DNA of 64,000 bases from Pontibacter korlensis (lineage in GTDB: Bacteria; Bacteroidota; Bacteroidia; Cytophagales; Hymenobacteraceae): the NCBI RefSeq assembly GCF_000973725.1, contig NZ_CP009621.1:3190001-3254000 (forward strand), written 5' to 3'. The notes under the pieces are model-generated. The model saw nothing but the letters and a program-made list of their open reading frames with translations. It did not search any database and was not told where the DNA came from. Shown piece after piece: positions 19,288-28,488 of the stretch. The position numbers were made by a program, and so were the translations under genes. Each line of letters starts with the position of its first letter. Position 1 is the stretch's first letter.

Positions 19288-20570
19288 GCTTTGCTTTTGC
19301 TCCAGGGACAGTGGTGTTCGTGAATGTGCCGTTCAAAATCTTCTCTGAAGTATTTCAGAGCGCTCTGTAGGGGTTCCATGGCACCGGGTGCCAGTGCGCA
19401 AAACGTGTTGCCGGGGCCAAGGTATTTGGTATGAAAGTCGAGTGTGAGCAGGTGTTCGGGTTTGCCTTCGCCTTTGTCTATGGCCATTAGTATTTTCTCA
19501 ACCCAAGGCAGCCCTTCACGGCAGGGCGTGCAGAAACCGCAGGACTCCTGTGCAAAGAAGTGCTGCAGGTTCAGCGTGAAGCCGACAGGGCAGGTCTGGT
19601 CGTCCATGATGATCATAGTGCCGGTACCCAAACGACTGCCAGCCGCCTGTATCGAGCCATAGTCCATGGGCAGGTCGAGGTGCTCTTCCACCAGGAAATC
19701 TGTGGAGGCCCCACCGGGCAAAAGCCCACGGAACAGGTAACCATCCTGCATACCACCGGCATATTCTTCCAGTAGCTCTCGTATGGTTATACCCATCGGG
19801 AGTTCCCAACAGCCCGGTGTTTTCACGCGTCCGCTCACGCCGTAGAGTTTGGTACCGGCATCCTCTGTTAAGCCAAGCTTCTTGAACCACTCCGCGCCGT
19901 TGTTCACTATATGGGGCAGGTTACAAAGCGTCTCGACATTATTCACAATGGTAGGCTTGCCAAACAGTCCGCTAACCTGTGGGAAAGGTGGTTTGGCTCT
20001 GGGGTTGGCGCGTTTGCCTTCCAAAGCATTGAGTAAGGCTGTCTCTTCGCCGCACATGTAGCGGCCCACGCCTGTGTGCAGGTGCATCTCCAGGTTAAAA
20101 CCGGAGCCAAGTATATTATTGCCAAGGTAGCCTGCCTCGTAAGCCTCATGTATAGCTTGAGTGATTTCTTTAGCTGCCAGCTTGTAAGCCCAGCGCAGAA
20201 AAACGTAGCTTATACTTGCCTGTATGGCATAGGAGGCCACAATCATTCCCTCGATGAGCTGGTGCGGATTTCCTTCCAGAAGCACTCTGTCTTTGAAGGT
20301 ACCCGGCTCCATTTCATCGGCGTTGGCCACCAGGTACTTTGGCGAAGGCGCATCAGGCCCCATCGGCACAAAGCTCCACTTCATACCTGTCGGGAAGCCG
20401 GCGCCGCCACGCCCGCGCAGATTAGCGTCTTTCACCAGTGCCTGCACCTCCTGAGGCGACATCTCTTTCAGAATTTTTCGCACAGACTGGTAGCCACCCA
20501 CTTTCTCATACTCTTTTAGGTTGAGTGGTTTGCGGCCTGGTACAATGTGTTGAGTCAGGGGCTTCTCCAT
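19269..20570 (-). CDS. nuoF: NADH-quinone oxidoreductase subunit F (NADH/FMN site)
   Basis: NADH-oxidising subunit with FMN and the N3 4Fe-4S cluster, 433 residues. RGRGGAGFPTGMKW is the glycine-rich nucleotide/FMN motif, GAYICGEET-type sequence appears as GRYMCGEETALLNALEG, and ESCGFCTPCREG carries three of the N3 cysteines, with the fourth in NTFCALAPGA. It follows nuoE after 17 bp. Confidence 0.97.
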   Translation of the reverse strand: MEKPLTQHIVPGRKPLNLKEYEKVGGYQSVRKILKEMSPQEVQALVKDANLRGRGGAGFPTGMKWSFVPMGPDAPSPKYLVANADEMEPGTFKDRVLLEGNPHQLIEGMIVASYAIQASISYVFLRWAYKLAAKEITQAIHEAYEAGYLGNNILGSGFNLEMHLHTGVGRYMCGEETALLNALEGKRANPRAKPPFPQVSGLFGKPTIVNNVETLCNLPHIVNNGAEWFKKLGLTEDAGTKLYGVSGRVKTPGCWELPMGITIRELLEEYAGGMQDGYLFRGLLPGGASTDFLVEEHLDLPMDYGSIQAAGSRLGTGTMIIMDDQTCPVGFTLNLQHFFAQESCGFCTPCREGLPWVEKILMAIDKGEGKPEHLLTLDFHTKYLGPGNTFCALAPGAMEPLQSALKYFREDFERHIHEHHCPWSKSKAWQPSI

Positions 20571-20587
20571 AGGCGCCCGCTTTGGTT

Positions 20588-21052
20588 TTAGGTATACTTG
20601 CTCAGGATCTCATCTAGTTGTTCCACCGTTAAGTTACGGTACAGGTCGTGGTCTATCATAAGGGCAGGGGCACAATCGCAGGTGCCTAGGCAGCAGTTGG
20701 GAAGTATGGTAAAGCGGCCATCTGCTGTGGTCTGGCCATACTGTATGTTCAGTTTTTCAAAAAGCTGATTGCGGATGACTTCGTAGCCCATCACATAACA
20801 GCTGATGCTGTCGCAAACAAGTATCACATGCCGACCCACAGGCCTGCGGAAGATCAGGTTGTAAAACGTAGCCACACTATCCAGCTCCGCAGTAGACATG
20901 CCTACATACTCCGCCACGTCCTTCAGGCTCTCGTCCGATACCCAGCCATGGCTTTGCTGCACGATCTTCAGGGCCTCAATGCAGGCATTCTTAGGCGAAG
21001 GCACCAAGCTTATTTCGTGGTCAATCTGATGTTTTTCTTCTGTAGTCAGCAT
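20588..21052 (-). CDS. nuoE: NADH-quinone oxidoreductase subunit E (2Fe-2S)
   Basis: Thioredoxin-like 2Fe-2S subunit carrying cluster N1a, 154 residues. Cluster ligands are CDSISC and CLGTC, the C-x4-C and C-x3-C pattern of the family. The helical N-terminal region includes ALKIVQQSHGWVSDESL. It sits 115 bp after nuoCD, a larger gap than elsewhere in the operon. Confidence 0.96.
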   Translation of the reverse strand: MLTTEEKHQIDHEISLVPSPKNACIEALKIVQQSHGWVSDESLKDVAEYVGMSTAELDSVATFYNLIFRRPVGRHVILVCDSISCYVMGYEVIRNQLFEKLNIQYGQTTADGRFTILPNCCLGTCDCAPALMIDHDLYRNLTVEQLDEILSKYT

Positions 21053-21167
21053 TTGTTAGATACAAGTATCAGGACGTTAGACATACAATTTTATATTTTG
21101 TGCTCCTGCTGGTTTGAGCCTGAGGCGCCCAAACCAGTGGAAATGTTTTCAATTCCTTTTGCCTCGC

Positions 21168-22916
21168 TCAGCGATCAATATCTGCCAGCACATAATCCAT
21201 TGCGCCAAGTATGGACAGCAGGTCCGCTACCGTGTAGCCTTTGGTAATGTAAGGCAGCATCTGCATGTGCGGGAACGACGGAGTGCGAATGCGCAGGCGG
21301 TAGGGTGAGGTGTTGCCGTCGCTGGTAACGTAATAGCCGTTGGCACCTTTCGTGGCCTCGATACAACTCATGGCTTCCCCCACAGGCATCACGGGTCCCC
21401 AGCTCACACCTAAGAAGTGCGTGATGAGGGTTTCTATGTCGTGCATCGTGTGCTTTTTAATCGGCGGCGTAGTGAGCGGGTGATCAGACTTGTAAGGTCC
21501 TTCCGGCATGTTTTTCACGCACTGCTCAATAATGTGCAGACTTTGGCGCATCTCGGCCACTCGTACCACTGCTCGGTCGTAGCAATCGCCGTTTGCTGCG
21601 GTAGGCACATCAAAGTTAAACATTTCGTAGCCGGAGTAAGGCTGCTTCTTACGGAAATCCCATTCAAAGCCGCAGGCGCGCAGATTAGGCCCTGTCACGC
21701 CCCATTCTATGGCCTCGTCTAAGGTAAATATGCCGATGCCTTTGGTGCGCGCCTTGAACAGGCTATTCCTCATCACCATGGCATCGTACTCTTTCAGGCG
21801 TTTCGGGAAATAGTTGAGGAAGTTCTGTACCAGCGTTTCCCATCCTTTAGGCAGGTCCTGTGCTACACCGCCTATACGGAACCAGTTCGGGTGCATGCGA
21901 CCACCGGTAACAGCTTCTACTATATCAAATATCTTTTCGCGGTCGGTGAACATGTAGAAAACTGGTGAGAGCTGCCCCACGTCCTGGGCGAAGGTACCGT
22001 ACCACACTAGGTGGCTGGCAATGCGGAAAAGTTCGCATAACATGATGCGGATCACCTTTACGCGGTCCGGCACCTGGATGCCTGCCAGTTTTTCCACGGC
22101 CATCAGGTAAGCCAGGTTGTTCATGGTGCCGCCCAGATAGTCTACTCGGTCTGTATAGGGAAGGTAGGTATGCCACGACTGACGCTCGGCCATTTTCTCC
22201 TGGCCACGGTGGTGGAAACCAATATCAGGTATGGCGTCTACAATATCCTCGCCGTCCAGTTGCAATACGATGCGCAGAACGCCGTGTGTACCGGGGTGCT
22301 GCGGACCGATGTTGAGGAACATGAAGTCGCTGTCGTCGCTTTGGCGCTGTAGCCCCCATTCTTCTGGTTTAAATTGCAGTGCCGCCTGCTCCAGGTCTAC
22401 CTTATCGTCATAAAGCTGGAAAGGCCCCATCTCAGTGGCACGGGCCGGGTGTTCTTTGCGCAGCGGGTGGCCTACCCAAGTGCGTGGCATTAGGATGCGG
22501 TACAGGTGCGGGTGCCCCGTAAAGCGGATGCCGAACATATCATACACTTCGCGCTCGTACCAGTTTGCATTGGCCCAGAGGCTACTTATACTTGGTACGG
22601 TCGGGAATTCATCACGGTAGCCCACCTTAAGTCGGACAAAGCTGTTACGCTCGAAGGAGAGGAGGTGGTAAATGATAGTGAAGGCGTAGGGTATGTGGCC
22701 ATTATTCGGTTTACGGGTACGTTCATCAATAGCAGTTAGGTCGTAGAGCATGCGAAAAGGCTGTGGAATATCCTTTTTCAGGAAGGTTAGTACCTCCACA
22801 ATCTTATCATGCGGCATCCAGAGGGTGAGAATCTCATCCTTCGTTGCCTGCGGGGTAAACGTGTCTGCCCCAAACCGCGCCTGCAGTTGCTCTAATGTGC
22901 TGTTCCCGTTTTCCAT
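21168..22916 (-). CDS. nuoCD: Fused NADH-quinone oxidoreductase subunits C and D
   Basis: One 582-residue protein joins NuoC (about residues 1-175) and NuoD (about 195-582). The NuoC part has the 30-kDa signature [17 protein letters not shown]. The NuoD part begins [16 protein letters not shown], and its quinone-site His and the C-terminal DYVLADIDR are present. Such fusion occurs in E. coli and in many Bacteroidota. It stands 239 bp after nuoB, so it may be reached by readthrough or have its own promoter; I found no clear -7/-33 pair there. Confidence 0.96.
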   Translation of the reverse strand: MENGNSTLEQLQARFGADTFTPQATKDEILTLWMPHDKIVEVLTFLKKDIPQPFRMLYDLTAIDERTRKPNNGHIPYAFTIIYHLLSFERNSFVRLKVGYRDEFPTVPSISSLWANANWYEREVYDMFGIRFTGHPHLYRILMPRTWVGHPLRKEHPARATEMGPFQLYDDKVDLEQAALQFKPEEWGLQRQSDDSDFMFLNIGPQHPGTHGVLRIVLQLDGEDIVDAIPDIGFHHRGQEKMAERQSWHTYLPYTDRVDYLGGTMNNLAYLMAVEKLAGIQVPDRVKVIRIMLCELFRIASHLVWYGTFAQDVGQLSPVFYMFTDREKIFDIVEAVTGGRMHPNWFRIGGVAQDLPKGWETLVQNFLNYFPKRLKEYDAMVMRNSLFKARTKGIGIFTLDEAIEWGVTGPNLRACGFEWDFRKKQPYSGYEMFNFDVPTAANGDCYDRAVVRVAEMRQSLHIIEQCVKNMPEGPYKSDHPLTTPPIKKHTMHDIETLITHFLGVSWGPVMPVGEAMSCIEATKGANGYYVTSDGNTSPYRLRIRTPSFPHMQMLPYITKGYTVADLLSILGAMDYVLADIDR

Positions 22917-23062
22917 GGGTGAATCTGAAAAATTGCCCGTGATGCTACGCTACTTCATGCTATACTTTCTGTAGTTGATTAACTATGATAAATAATTTTT
23001 TTTTACTGTTAGTTGATAAAAGGTATCGCCATTTTATTTTTCACCCCGAAAGGTTCTGTTTG

Positions 23063-23116
23063 CTAGGGTCATAAGCTAACTTTATTTCCACCAGGTTTCT
23101 CCCAGAATGACCCTAG
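23063..23116. repeat. Inverted repeat in the nuoB-nuoCD gap
   Basis: CTAGGGTCAT (23063-23072) is the exact reverse complement of 23107-23116, with a 34-bp loop. It lies 40 bp after the nuoB stop in the direction of transcription. There is no T-run next to it. It could be an RNA processing hairpin or a binding site. Confidence 0.45.
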
Positions 23117-23155
23117 ATATTAATTTCTATACCCCTCTTCGAACTCTCTAACTTC

Positions 23156-23794
23156 CTATACCTCATCAGGTGAGCGGAACTCCGTCATTTTTGATCGAGT
23201 CTCCTGCCGTCTTTCCTTCACATCAATCTTATCCGGCTTGATTATGCCCTGTTCACCAATTGTCCAGCTGAGTGGTCGCCTTTCTTTGCCAACTGACTCT
23301 GCCAATAGCATCAGGCCTTCCATAAAAGCATCGGGTCGGGGAGGGCAACCGGGTACGTATACATCCACTGGCAAGAATTTATCAACTCCCTGCACCACAC
23401 TATAGATATCAAACATGCCGCCTGAGTTGGCGCAGCTACCCATTGAGATCACCCAACGTGGCTCCATCATTTGCTCATGCAGGCGTTTGATAATAGGGGC
23501 CATTTTGATGAAAACCGTACCGGCGATGATCATCACGTCGGCCTCGCGCGGCGTACCACGGATTACCTCGGCTCCGAAGCGGGCAACGTCATATTTGGGT
23601 GTCATACTAGTGGCCATCTCTACAAAACAGCAGCTCAGCCCGAAATGGAAGGGCCACATAGAATTTTTCCGGCCCCAGGCGATAAGGTCCTGCAATGTGG
23701 TGAGCATAACGCTTTGCTGCACCGTTTCCTCGTAAGAACTGGTGCCTCTCGTCGCCTTTACTGGATCATCCGGTTTGCTTAGCCACCATTTCAT
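23156..23794 (-). CDS. nuoB: NADH-quinone oxidoreductase subunit B (N2 cluster)
   Basis: Subunit that carries the terminal cluster N2, 212 residues. The tandem cysteines in LSCCFVEM, the Cys in [11 protein letters not shown] and the Cys in [15 protein letters not shown] are the four ligands. The C-terminal tail beyond residue 165 is charged and longer than in the shortest homologues. It follows nuoA by 64 bp. Confidence 0.97.
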   Translation of the reverse strand: MKWWLSKPDDPVKATRGTSSYEETVQQSVMLTTLQDLIAWGRKNSMWPFHFGLSCCFVEMATSMTPKYDVARFGAEVIRGTPREADVMIIAGTVFIKMAPIIKRLHEQMMEPRWVISMGSCANSGGMFDIYSVVQGVDKFLPVDVYVPGCPPRPDAFMEGLMLLAESVGKERRPLSWTIGEQGIIKPDKIDVKERRQETRSKMTEFRSPDEV

Positions 23795-23858
23795 AGGCGG
23801 TTTGGTTATAGGTTATAAATGCTTATTCCCCGTACAGGGAGTCTTCTCTGTCAGTAAT

Positions 23859-24287
23859 TCAGGCAGCAGGTTTCTGCATTTTTTTGTAGGCCGCTAAGAT
23901 TTTGTTGCCATCCGGGCCAAAATCCAAAGCGCCGTTGCGCCACTCGTATATCAGTACCACCACCAGCATCAGCACAAACACAGCCACCCCGGCGTAGCCG
24001 TACCAGCCCAACTCTCTAAAAGCTATAGCCCACGCAAGTATAAACACAACCTCCACATCGAAGATGACGAACAACATGGCCACCAGGTAAAACTGTGAAG
24101 AGAAACGAATACGGGCCCCGCCTGCACTTACAATGCCGCCTTCATAGGGCTCACCAGTGGCACGCTCCTTATGCCGCTGGCCCAGCACGTAGGAGAGGCC
24201 TAATATAAGCCCCACTAAACTTAGCACAATGGCGCCGTAGACCACTAAGGGCCAAAGCAATGTTGTACTTTCACTTGAAGCATCCAC
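23859..24287 (-). CDS. nuoA: NADH-quinone oxidoreductase subunit A
   Basis: First gene of the operon; a three-helix membrane subunit, 142 residues. The conserved loop RFSSQFYLVAMLFVIFDVEVVF is diagnostic of NuoA (Asp and Glu at its end). The start is GTG at 24287, not ATG, supported by the strong Shine-Dalgarno sequence GAGGAGG nine bases upstream. A short hairpin (ATTCGC/GCGAAT) encloses the Shine-Dalgarno sequence and could modulate its access. Confidence 0.95.
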   Translation of the reverse strand: MDASSESTTLLWPLVVYGAIVLSLVGLILGLSYVLGQRHKERATGEPYEGGIVSAGGARIRFSSQFYLVAMLFVIFDVEVVFILAWAIAFRELGWYGYAGVAVFVLMLVVVLIYEWRNGALDFGPDGNKILAAYKKMQKPAA

Positions 24288-24368
24288 GGCTATTCGCCTC
24301 CTCGCGAATGTTGTTTTATGTTGATCAAGAACAGTTTAAATCATATGTCACAAGTGCTGCGGTGTCTG

Positions 24369-24803
24369 TTAATGTCCTGTTATGTAATGTTCAAGATTAT
24401 CAATGATGAACTTTTGCTCTTCTATTATATATTTCACAATGTCACCGATAGAAACTAGACCAACAATTTTACCATCCTGCACTACAGGCAGGTGCCTAAT
24501 GTACTTATGTGTCATAAGTTTCATGCAATCTTCTACCGTGTCGTCTGGTGTTACGGTGACAGGATGCTCGCTCATGATCTCACGCACTAAGGTCTCTTTT
24601 GAGGCTTTCCCCTTTAGTATAACTTTTCGAGCGTAATCTCGCTCAGTGAAAATTCCAGCAAAACGTTCATTTTCATCAAGCACTAAAAGAGCTCCGACGT
24701 TTTTCTCCACCATTAGCTCCAGGGCGTAATAAACCGTGGTTGTGGGAGTGATGGAAAGAACTGCATGTCCTTTCTTTTGCAGGATGTGTCGGACTGTTCC
24801 CAT
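24369..24803 (-). CDS. CBS-domain pair protein
   Basis: A 144-residue protein composed of two CBS motifs (about residues 8-62 and 75-130), a Bateman module that usually binds adenosine nucleotides or similar ligands. Typical segments are VEKNVGALLVLDENERFAGIFTERDYARK and MTHKYIRHLPVVQDGKIVGLVSIGDIVK (conserved positions are the G-I-x-T/S-E/I-x-D pattern). No effector domain is attached. The ATG is preceded by a strong Shine-Dalgarno sequence, AAAGGAGG. It lies 81 bp upstream of nuoA on the same strand. Co-transcription and a link to energy status are possible but not shown. Confidence 0.9.
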   Translation of the reverse strand: MGTVRHILQKKGHAVLSITPTTTVYYALELMVEKNVGALLVLDENERFAGIFTERDYARKVILKGKASKETLVREIMSEHPVTVTPDDTVEDCMKLMTHKYIRHLPVVQDGKIVGLVSIGDIVKYIIEEQKFIIDNLEHYITGH

Positions 24804-25029
24804 AAATGCCTCCTTTCAAGGTTTTAGACGTGGATAGCCAAAAAGATTAACTCTATATACGATTATTTCAAATTTAGGTAGGATAAATAATAAAAATTTG
24901 CTCTTTTTATTTAAGGTTAAAGCATAGATTTTATGCGAAAGAGACGTTTACCCTGTATTATCTGTTAATCGCCCACGTATATCTTATGTTTACACAACAA
25001 CATGTTGTTATAATTACGTATATTGAAGT
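24804..25029. promoter_or_regulatory. Divergent intergenic region with a 14-bp perfect palindrome
   Basis: AT-rich spacer between the CBS gene (leftward) and a 36-codon reading frame (rightward). It contains the perfect palindrome AACAACATGTTGTT at 24996-25009, ending 20 bp before the rightward ATG. A minus-strand TAAATTTG (24869-24876) matches the -7 consensus for the CBS gene, without a clear -33. Confidence 0.4.
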
Positions 25030-25140
25030 ATGGAAACATTGATAATAGGTTTGGTACTGGCATCATACGGAGTAGCTTACTTCGTCTACCACTGCTATGG
25101 CAAAGAGAAGCCAAAGCGTAAGCGCTCTGATCATTATTGA
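25030..25140 (+). CDS. Small membrane protein candidate, 36 residues
   Basis: An ATG at 25030 opens 36 codons ending in TGA at 25140. The product starts METLIIGLVLASYGVAYFVY, one membrane-length hydrophobic helix, and ends in a strongly basic tail (KEKPKRKRSDHY). This layout is that of a single-pass small protein with its tail in the cytoplasm. I recognise no family. Support comes only from the helix/tail pattern and the palindrome just upstream. There is no strong Shine-Dalgarno sequence. Conservation in relatives would decide. Confidence 0.45.
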   Translation: METLIIGLVLASYGVAYFVYHCYGKEKPKRKRSDHY

Positions 25141-25413
25141 TAGGTTGTGGGGGTATTTTTACTTTAGGTAAGTACTGTTAGAAGGTATTTTCTTACAGTT
25201 AGCTACTTTTGTGCCTGATTGATAAATAGGTGGTTAGATTTTTTGATGTCTTTACAGAAGCTGTTATTAGACAATATTTTATCGAAGCTACTGTTTACAG
25301 TTCCGCAGTAGTCCTATCAGTAGCTAGTGTTTCTAAGCCAGTATGTGATCTATCTTGGTAAAGATTAAGAAAAGGGAAGGGATGAGATGTTTAACAAGGT
25401 GCAGCAGGCTTTT
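25141..25413. other. AT-rich spacer without a recognisable gene
   Basis: This stretch lies between the small open frame and the convergent end of the sugar transferase gene. It holds no supported feature. Confidence 0.4.
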
Positions 25414-26805
25414 TTAATAGACATTATCACGATTTCTCAGACCTTGCCAGAATGTAAGAAAGATTATTTTAAGGTCAAGAAGAATTGACCAATTTTCCAG
25501 ATACCACAGGTCTGCCTGAATTCGGTTGAGCATAGAAACAGTTTCTTTCGTCTCTCCCCTGAAACCATTCACTTGTGCCCAACCCGTAATACCAGGTGTC
25601 AGAAAATGTCGAACCATATAATTATTAATTACTTGGGAATAATCTTGAGTATGTTTGAGCATATGTGGTCGAGGACCAACCACTGACATATCTCCTAAAA
25701 AGACATTAATAAACTGCGGTAGTTCATCAATGCTTGTTTTTCTTATATATCTGCCAACTCGAGTTATTCTTGCATCATACCTGCTTGCCTGTAAAGTGTC
25801 GCTATCAGTGTTTACTGTCATGCTCCTAAATTTAAGACAGTAGAAAGGTTTGTTGTTTTTTCCTGACCGGAGCTGCTTGAAAAAAACAGGTCCTTCGGAG
25901 TCAAGTTTTATAATTACCGCAAGCACCGGAATAAGCCAACTTAAGAGGAGCATGATAACCAATAATGAAAAAAAGATATCGAATACTCTTTTCAGTATTT
26001 CATTTGCCTTATTCTCTAGCGGCTCCTGTCGTGGCTTTAGAACGGGTACAGCTCCAAACAGCTCCACCATAAAATTATGGTGGATTGTACCCCTAACGTC
26101 TGGTACCAACCTAAAGCGTATCATGTGCCTGTCAGCCTCCTGCATCAGAATCTCTATTTTCTCGCTTTCTCCGCTAGGCAAGGCACAATAAATCTCACTA
26201 ATGTTGTTTGCACATGCATAGTTTATACATTCTTCAACTTTGCCAAGGTATCTGATGTGTGAAGGAATTTTAGAATTGCTTTCTTCAAAGACTCCCGCTA
26301 CTATAATGTTTAGCTGTGGGTTTGAAATTATGTAATTGTAGAGATCTTTTCCTACAGTTCCTGCTCCTACTATGATAATCTTATTGGTATCAAGCCAAAA
26401 AATTCTTCTATGCCTCCTTAGTAGAAGGAAAGAAAATCTCCAAGTTAGTACAAGGGCTGGGAAAGCTGCAAAGTAATAAATAAAGGGAGTTGGTGGAACA
26501 TAAATATGAGGTAATATAAATTTTATAACAATGGATAAACTAATGAACAAGCATAGAGAAGCAACATTTGCAGACATGATGGGAACAGCTTCTCGTCGTA
26601 ATAAGTTATTATAAATTTGAAAAACATTAGCGCTATAAAACCAGCAGAAGTTTAACAATACGATTGTTAGTCTATAGTCGTACACATCTACCCAGGCAAA
26701 GTTTACATTTGCAAGTAAAAAGGATACATAGAGGGTACTATTTAAGAGAGTGTAGTCAACAACGACATTTATCCACTTAAATATTGTAGAATACTTATGT
26801 GTCAT
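25414..26805 (-). CDS. Polyprenyl-phosphate sugar-1-phosphate transferase (EPS priming enzyme)
   Basis: A 463-residue initiating glycosyltransferase of the WcaJ/WbaP type that loads the first sugar-phosphate onto undecaprenyl phosphate in the inner membrane. Four hydrophobic segments occupy residues 1-125, then a nucleotide-binding-like domain (IIVGAGTVGKDLYNYI), another membrane segment near residue 285, and the C-terminal bacterial sugar-transferase domain. That domain shows KRVFDIFFSLL, SEGPVFFKQLRSGKNNKPF, LKFRSM and TSIDELPQFINVFLGDMSVVGPRPH, all hallmarks of PF02397. It is transcribed away from the export genes and defines the start of polysaccharide synthesis. Glucose or galactose specificity cannot be read from the sequence. 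Confidence 0.93.
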   Translation of the reverse strand: MTHKYSTIFKWINVVVDYTLLNSTLYVSFLLANVNFAWVDVYDYRLTIVLLNFCWFYSANVFQIYNNLLRREAVPIMSANVASLCLFISLSIVIKFILPHIYVPPTPFIYYFAAFPALVLTWRFSFLLLRRHRRIFWLDTNKIIIVGAGTVGKDLYNYIISNPQLNIIVAGVFEESNSKIPSHIRYLGKVEECINYACANNISEIYCALPSGESEKIEILMQEADRHMIRFRLVPDVRGTIHHNFMVELFGAVPVLKPRQEPLENKANEILKRVFDIFFSLLVIMLLLSWLIPVLAVIIKLDSEGPVFFKQLRSGKNNKPFYCLKFRSMTVNTDSDTLQASRYDARITRVGRYIRKTSIDELPQFINVFLGDMSVVGPRPHMLKHTQDYSQVINNYMVRHFLTPGITGWAQVNGFRGETKETVSMLNRIQADLWYLENWSILLDLKIIFLTFWQGLRNRDNVY

Positions 26806-27172
26806 GGTTTGAATATTCTTGTTATAAGTATAATTTAACTTATATTATGTCGTTTAAGAATGGCTAATCCTACTTATAAATTTATATCTTTGAAATAGTT
26901 TGAGGGTGATGATGTAGGGGTGTCGTTATAGACAAATATACGGAAGAGTATTTAGTATAATTCGTATTTATTTTTATATTTAGTGAATATTTGTAAAATA
27001 AGTGTGGGTGGATTAATAAGCTGTTCCAACGCCATTAAAATCTTACACAGTGATAAGATTAGGTTATAATTGATTACGAGTTGATTTTTTACAGCCTAAT
27101 CTTACCAATGCAAATCTTGAATTTTTAGATTTATATCTTATTGTTAAGGAAATCAAGAAGCTACTTACACAA
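26806..27172. other. AT-rich spacer with a possible terminator hairpin
   Basis: No gene is visible. TAAGATTAGG (27054-27063) and CCTAATCTTA (27095-27104) form a 10-bp inverted repeat with a 31-bp loop, downstream of the exosortase gene set on the minus strand. It may mark the transcript end, but a clean T-run is missing. Confidence 0.35.
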
Positions 27173-27670
27173 CTAAACCTCCTTTTTTGCATGTAATTGT
27201 AAAGCTGGTATGATAAGCATTATAGGTACAGGAGAGAGGGTCATTGACATTATTCGATAAGCTACTACTCTGAAGGTTTCAAAGTGTAGTTCTTTACCTA
27301 CCTCATTTATGAGTAATGAGGCAATAAACATAGATATATAGAGGCCTAATGTTAATTTCGTAATACTTATGTTCATGAAGTACATATGTATAACAAGTAA
27401 ACTTGTTCCACAATATGCTATGCCATAACTTAATGTAATAAGCCTACTCCCAACTTTTGTAAGATTAGCATATGCATGTTCAGTTGAACTATATAGAACA
27501 GCAGGTAAGTCGAACAATTTAATAACAAAATAGATAGATGACGCTATGGCTTGTTTTATGGCGTGCTCTTTCAATCCAACCAAAAGCCAGAAAGCAACTA
27601 ACACTGTAAGAAGAAACCATTTGATAATTTTACTCTCCTTATTGTTTAGCTGAGGAAGTGTTGCTGACAT
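27173..27670 (-). CDS. Exosortase-associated membrane protein (XrtX-associated type)
   Basis: A 165-residue membrane protein with four hydrophobic segments (about residues 16-33, 36-54, 77-93 and 100-115, with a further one near 140-158). It overlaps the end of the exosortase gene by 32 bp, so the two are coupled. From memory, Cytophagales exosortases of the XrtX group are followed by a small partner membrane protein; this gene's position and topology fit that, but I cannot test the match. No catalytic motif is visible. A role in assembling or assisting the exosortase is inference from the coupling. Confidence 0.6.
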   Translation of the reverse strand: MSATLPQLNNKESKIIKWFLLTVLVAFWLLVGLKEHAIKQAIASSIYFVIKLFDLPAVLYSSTEHAYANLTKVGSRLITLSYGIAYCGTSLLVIHMYFMNISITKLTLGLYISMFIASLLINEVGKELHFETFRVVAYRIMSMTLSPVPIMLIIPALQLHAKKEV

Positions 27671-28163
27671 AATTATCTATTGAAGAAAACCATTTTACCC
27701 AAATCATCCACATAATAAAGATAAAGGAGTAGACAACAATAGTATAAGTATATCTATGATTAAACTCCAGAGTATGTGAACTATAGAGAGAATTAAGAGC
27801 CAAGGTTGTAACACGGATAATATTCAGTAAATTAACAAATAATATACCAAATATAATGTATACGAGCTTTTTTGATGGTGGACCTGGAAATGCGACAATA
27901 AATCCTGCAAATAGAGCCATCAAGACCATGCCATTGCATGAATCACCAATATAAACCAGTTCTGTGCCGTCAATCAATACTACTGAATTCTTTGTTTCAG
28001 CTGCATAGCCAATCAAGCCCAAAAGCAAAGCACTTCCATCAGCAACTTTCAAAGACAGCCAATTATCGAATTGGCTCAGCCAAATGTCGTACAGACAAAA
28101 CCAACCTAGCCATAGGCCCACTGCAGACAAAAGAAACCTGACAACTTTTTTATTTTCTTTCAT
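27639..28163 (-). CDS. Exosortase (archaeosortase/exosortase family, XrtX-like)
   Basis: A 174-residue membrane cysteine protease/transpeptidase-like protein. The three catalytic positions of the family are present: Cys76 in GDSCNGM, Arg117 in LNIIRVTTL and His136 in FNHRYTYT. They are separated by hydrophobic helices as in all exosortases. The enzyme is expected to cut or transfer proteins that carry a C-terminal tripartite sorting signal at the inner membrane. A matching candidate substrate is encoded immediately upstream at 28216-28488. It is shorter than the EpsH type (about 280 residues) and similar to the short Bacteroidota exosortases. Sub-type XrtX is my inference from lineage and neighbours. 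Confidence 0.85.
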   Translation of the reverse strand: MKENKKVVRFLLSAVGLWLGWFCLYDIWLSQFDNWLSLKVADGSALLLGLIGYAAETKNSVVLIDGTELVYIGDSCNGMVLMALFAGFIVAFPGPPSKKLVYIIFGILFVNLLNIIRVTTLALNSLYSSHTLEFNHRYTYTIVVYSFIFIMWMIWVKWFSSIDNYVSNTSSAKQ

Positions 28164-28215
28164 ATGGTATGTTTTATTAGAACAGCTTAGAGTTATTAAT
28201 CTAATCCGTAAAACT

Positions 28216-28488
28216 TTAATCCATAGGTTCAGACATATTCTTCCTCTTACGGTAAACTATTAATTTCTTAAGGCCATAAGCAGCACCAGAAGCAAGTAAA
28301 ACACTGGCTCCACCATCGATGGGTACAGAAGTTTTAGGCTTGGGGCCCAGGCCATTTTTTCCATCATCATTAAAAGGTGGGTTACCATTGGGATTTTTTG
28401 TTGGGCCTTTTCCAGCTAATGTGGTAAAGATGTTGAGCAGCAATATAGCTCCAACTATAAATATTGATTTGTTAAGTGAATTTTTCAT
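28216..28488 (-). CDS. Small exosortase substrate with PID-type C-terminal sorting signal
   Basis: A 90-residue exported protein. Residues 1-25 are a signal peptide. Residues 26-54 form a short Pro/Gly/Asn-rich linker (KGPTKNPNGNPPF). The C-terminus has the tripartite form of a sorting signal: VPIDGG at residues 55-60, a short hydrophobic stretch (ASVLLASGAAYGL), then a basic cluster (KK, YRKRK). This is the pattern I know as PID-CTERM in Cytophagales. The gene lies 52 bp upstream of the exosortase on the same strand, so it is the dedicated or model substrate. Its mature part is only about 30 residues, too small for an enzyme; a role in the envelope or matrix is unknown. Confidence 0.75.
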   Translation of the reverse strand: MKNSLNKSIFIVGAILLLNIFTTLAGKGPTKNPNGNPPFNDDGKNGLGPKPKTSVPIDGGASVLLASGAAYGLKKLIVYRKRKNMSEPMD

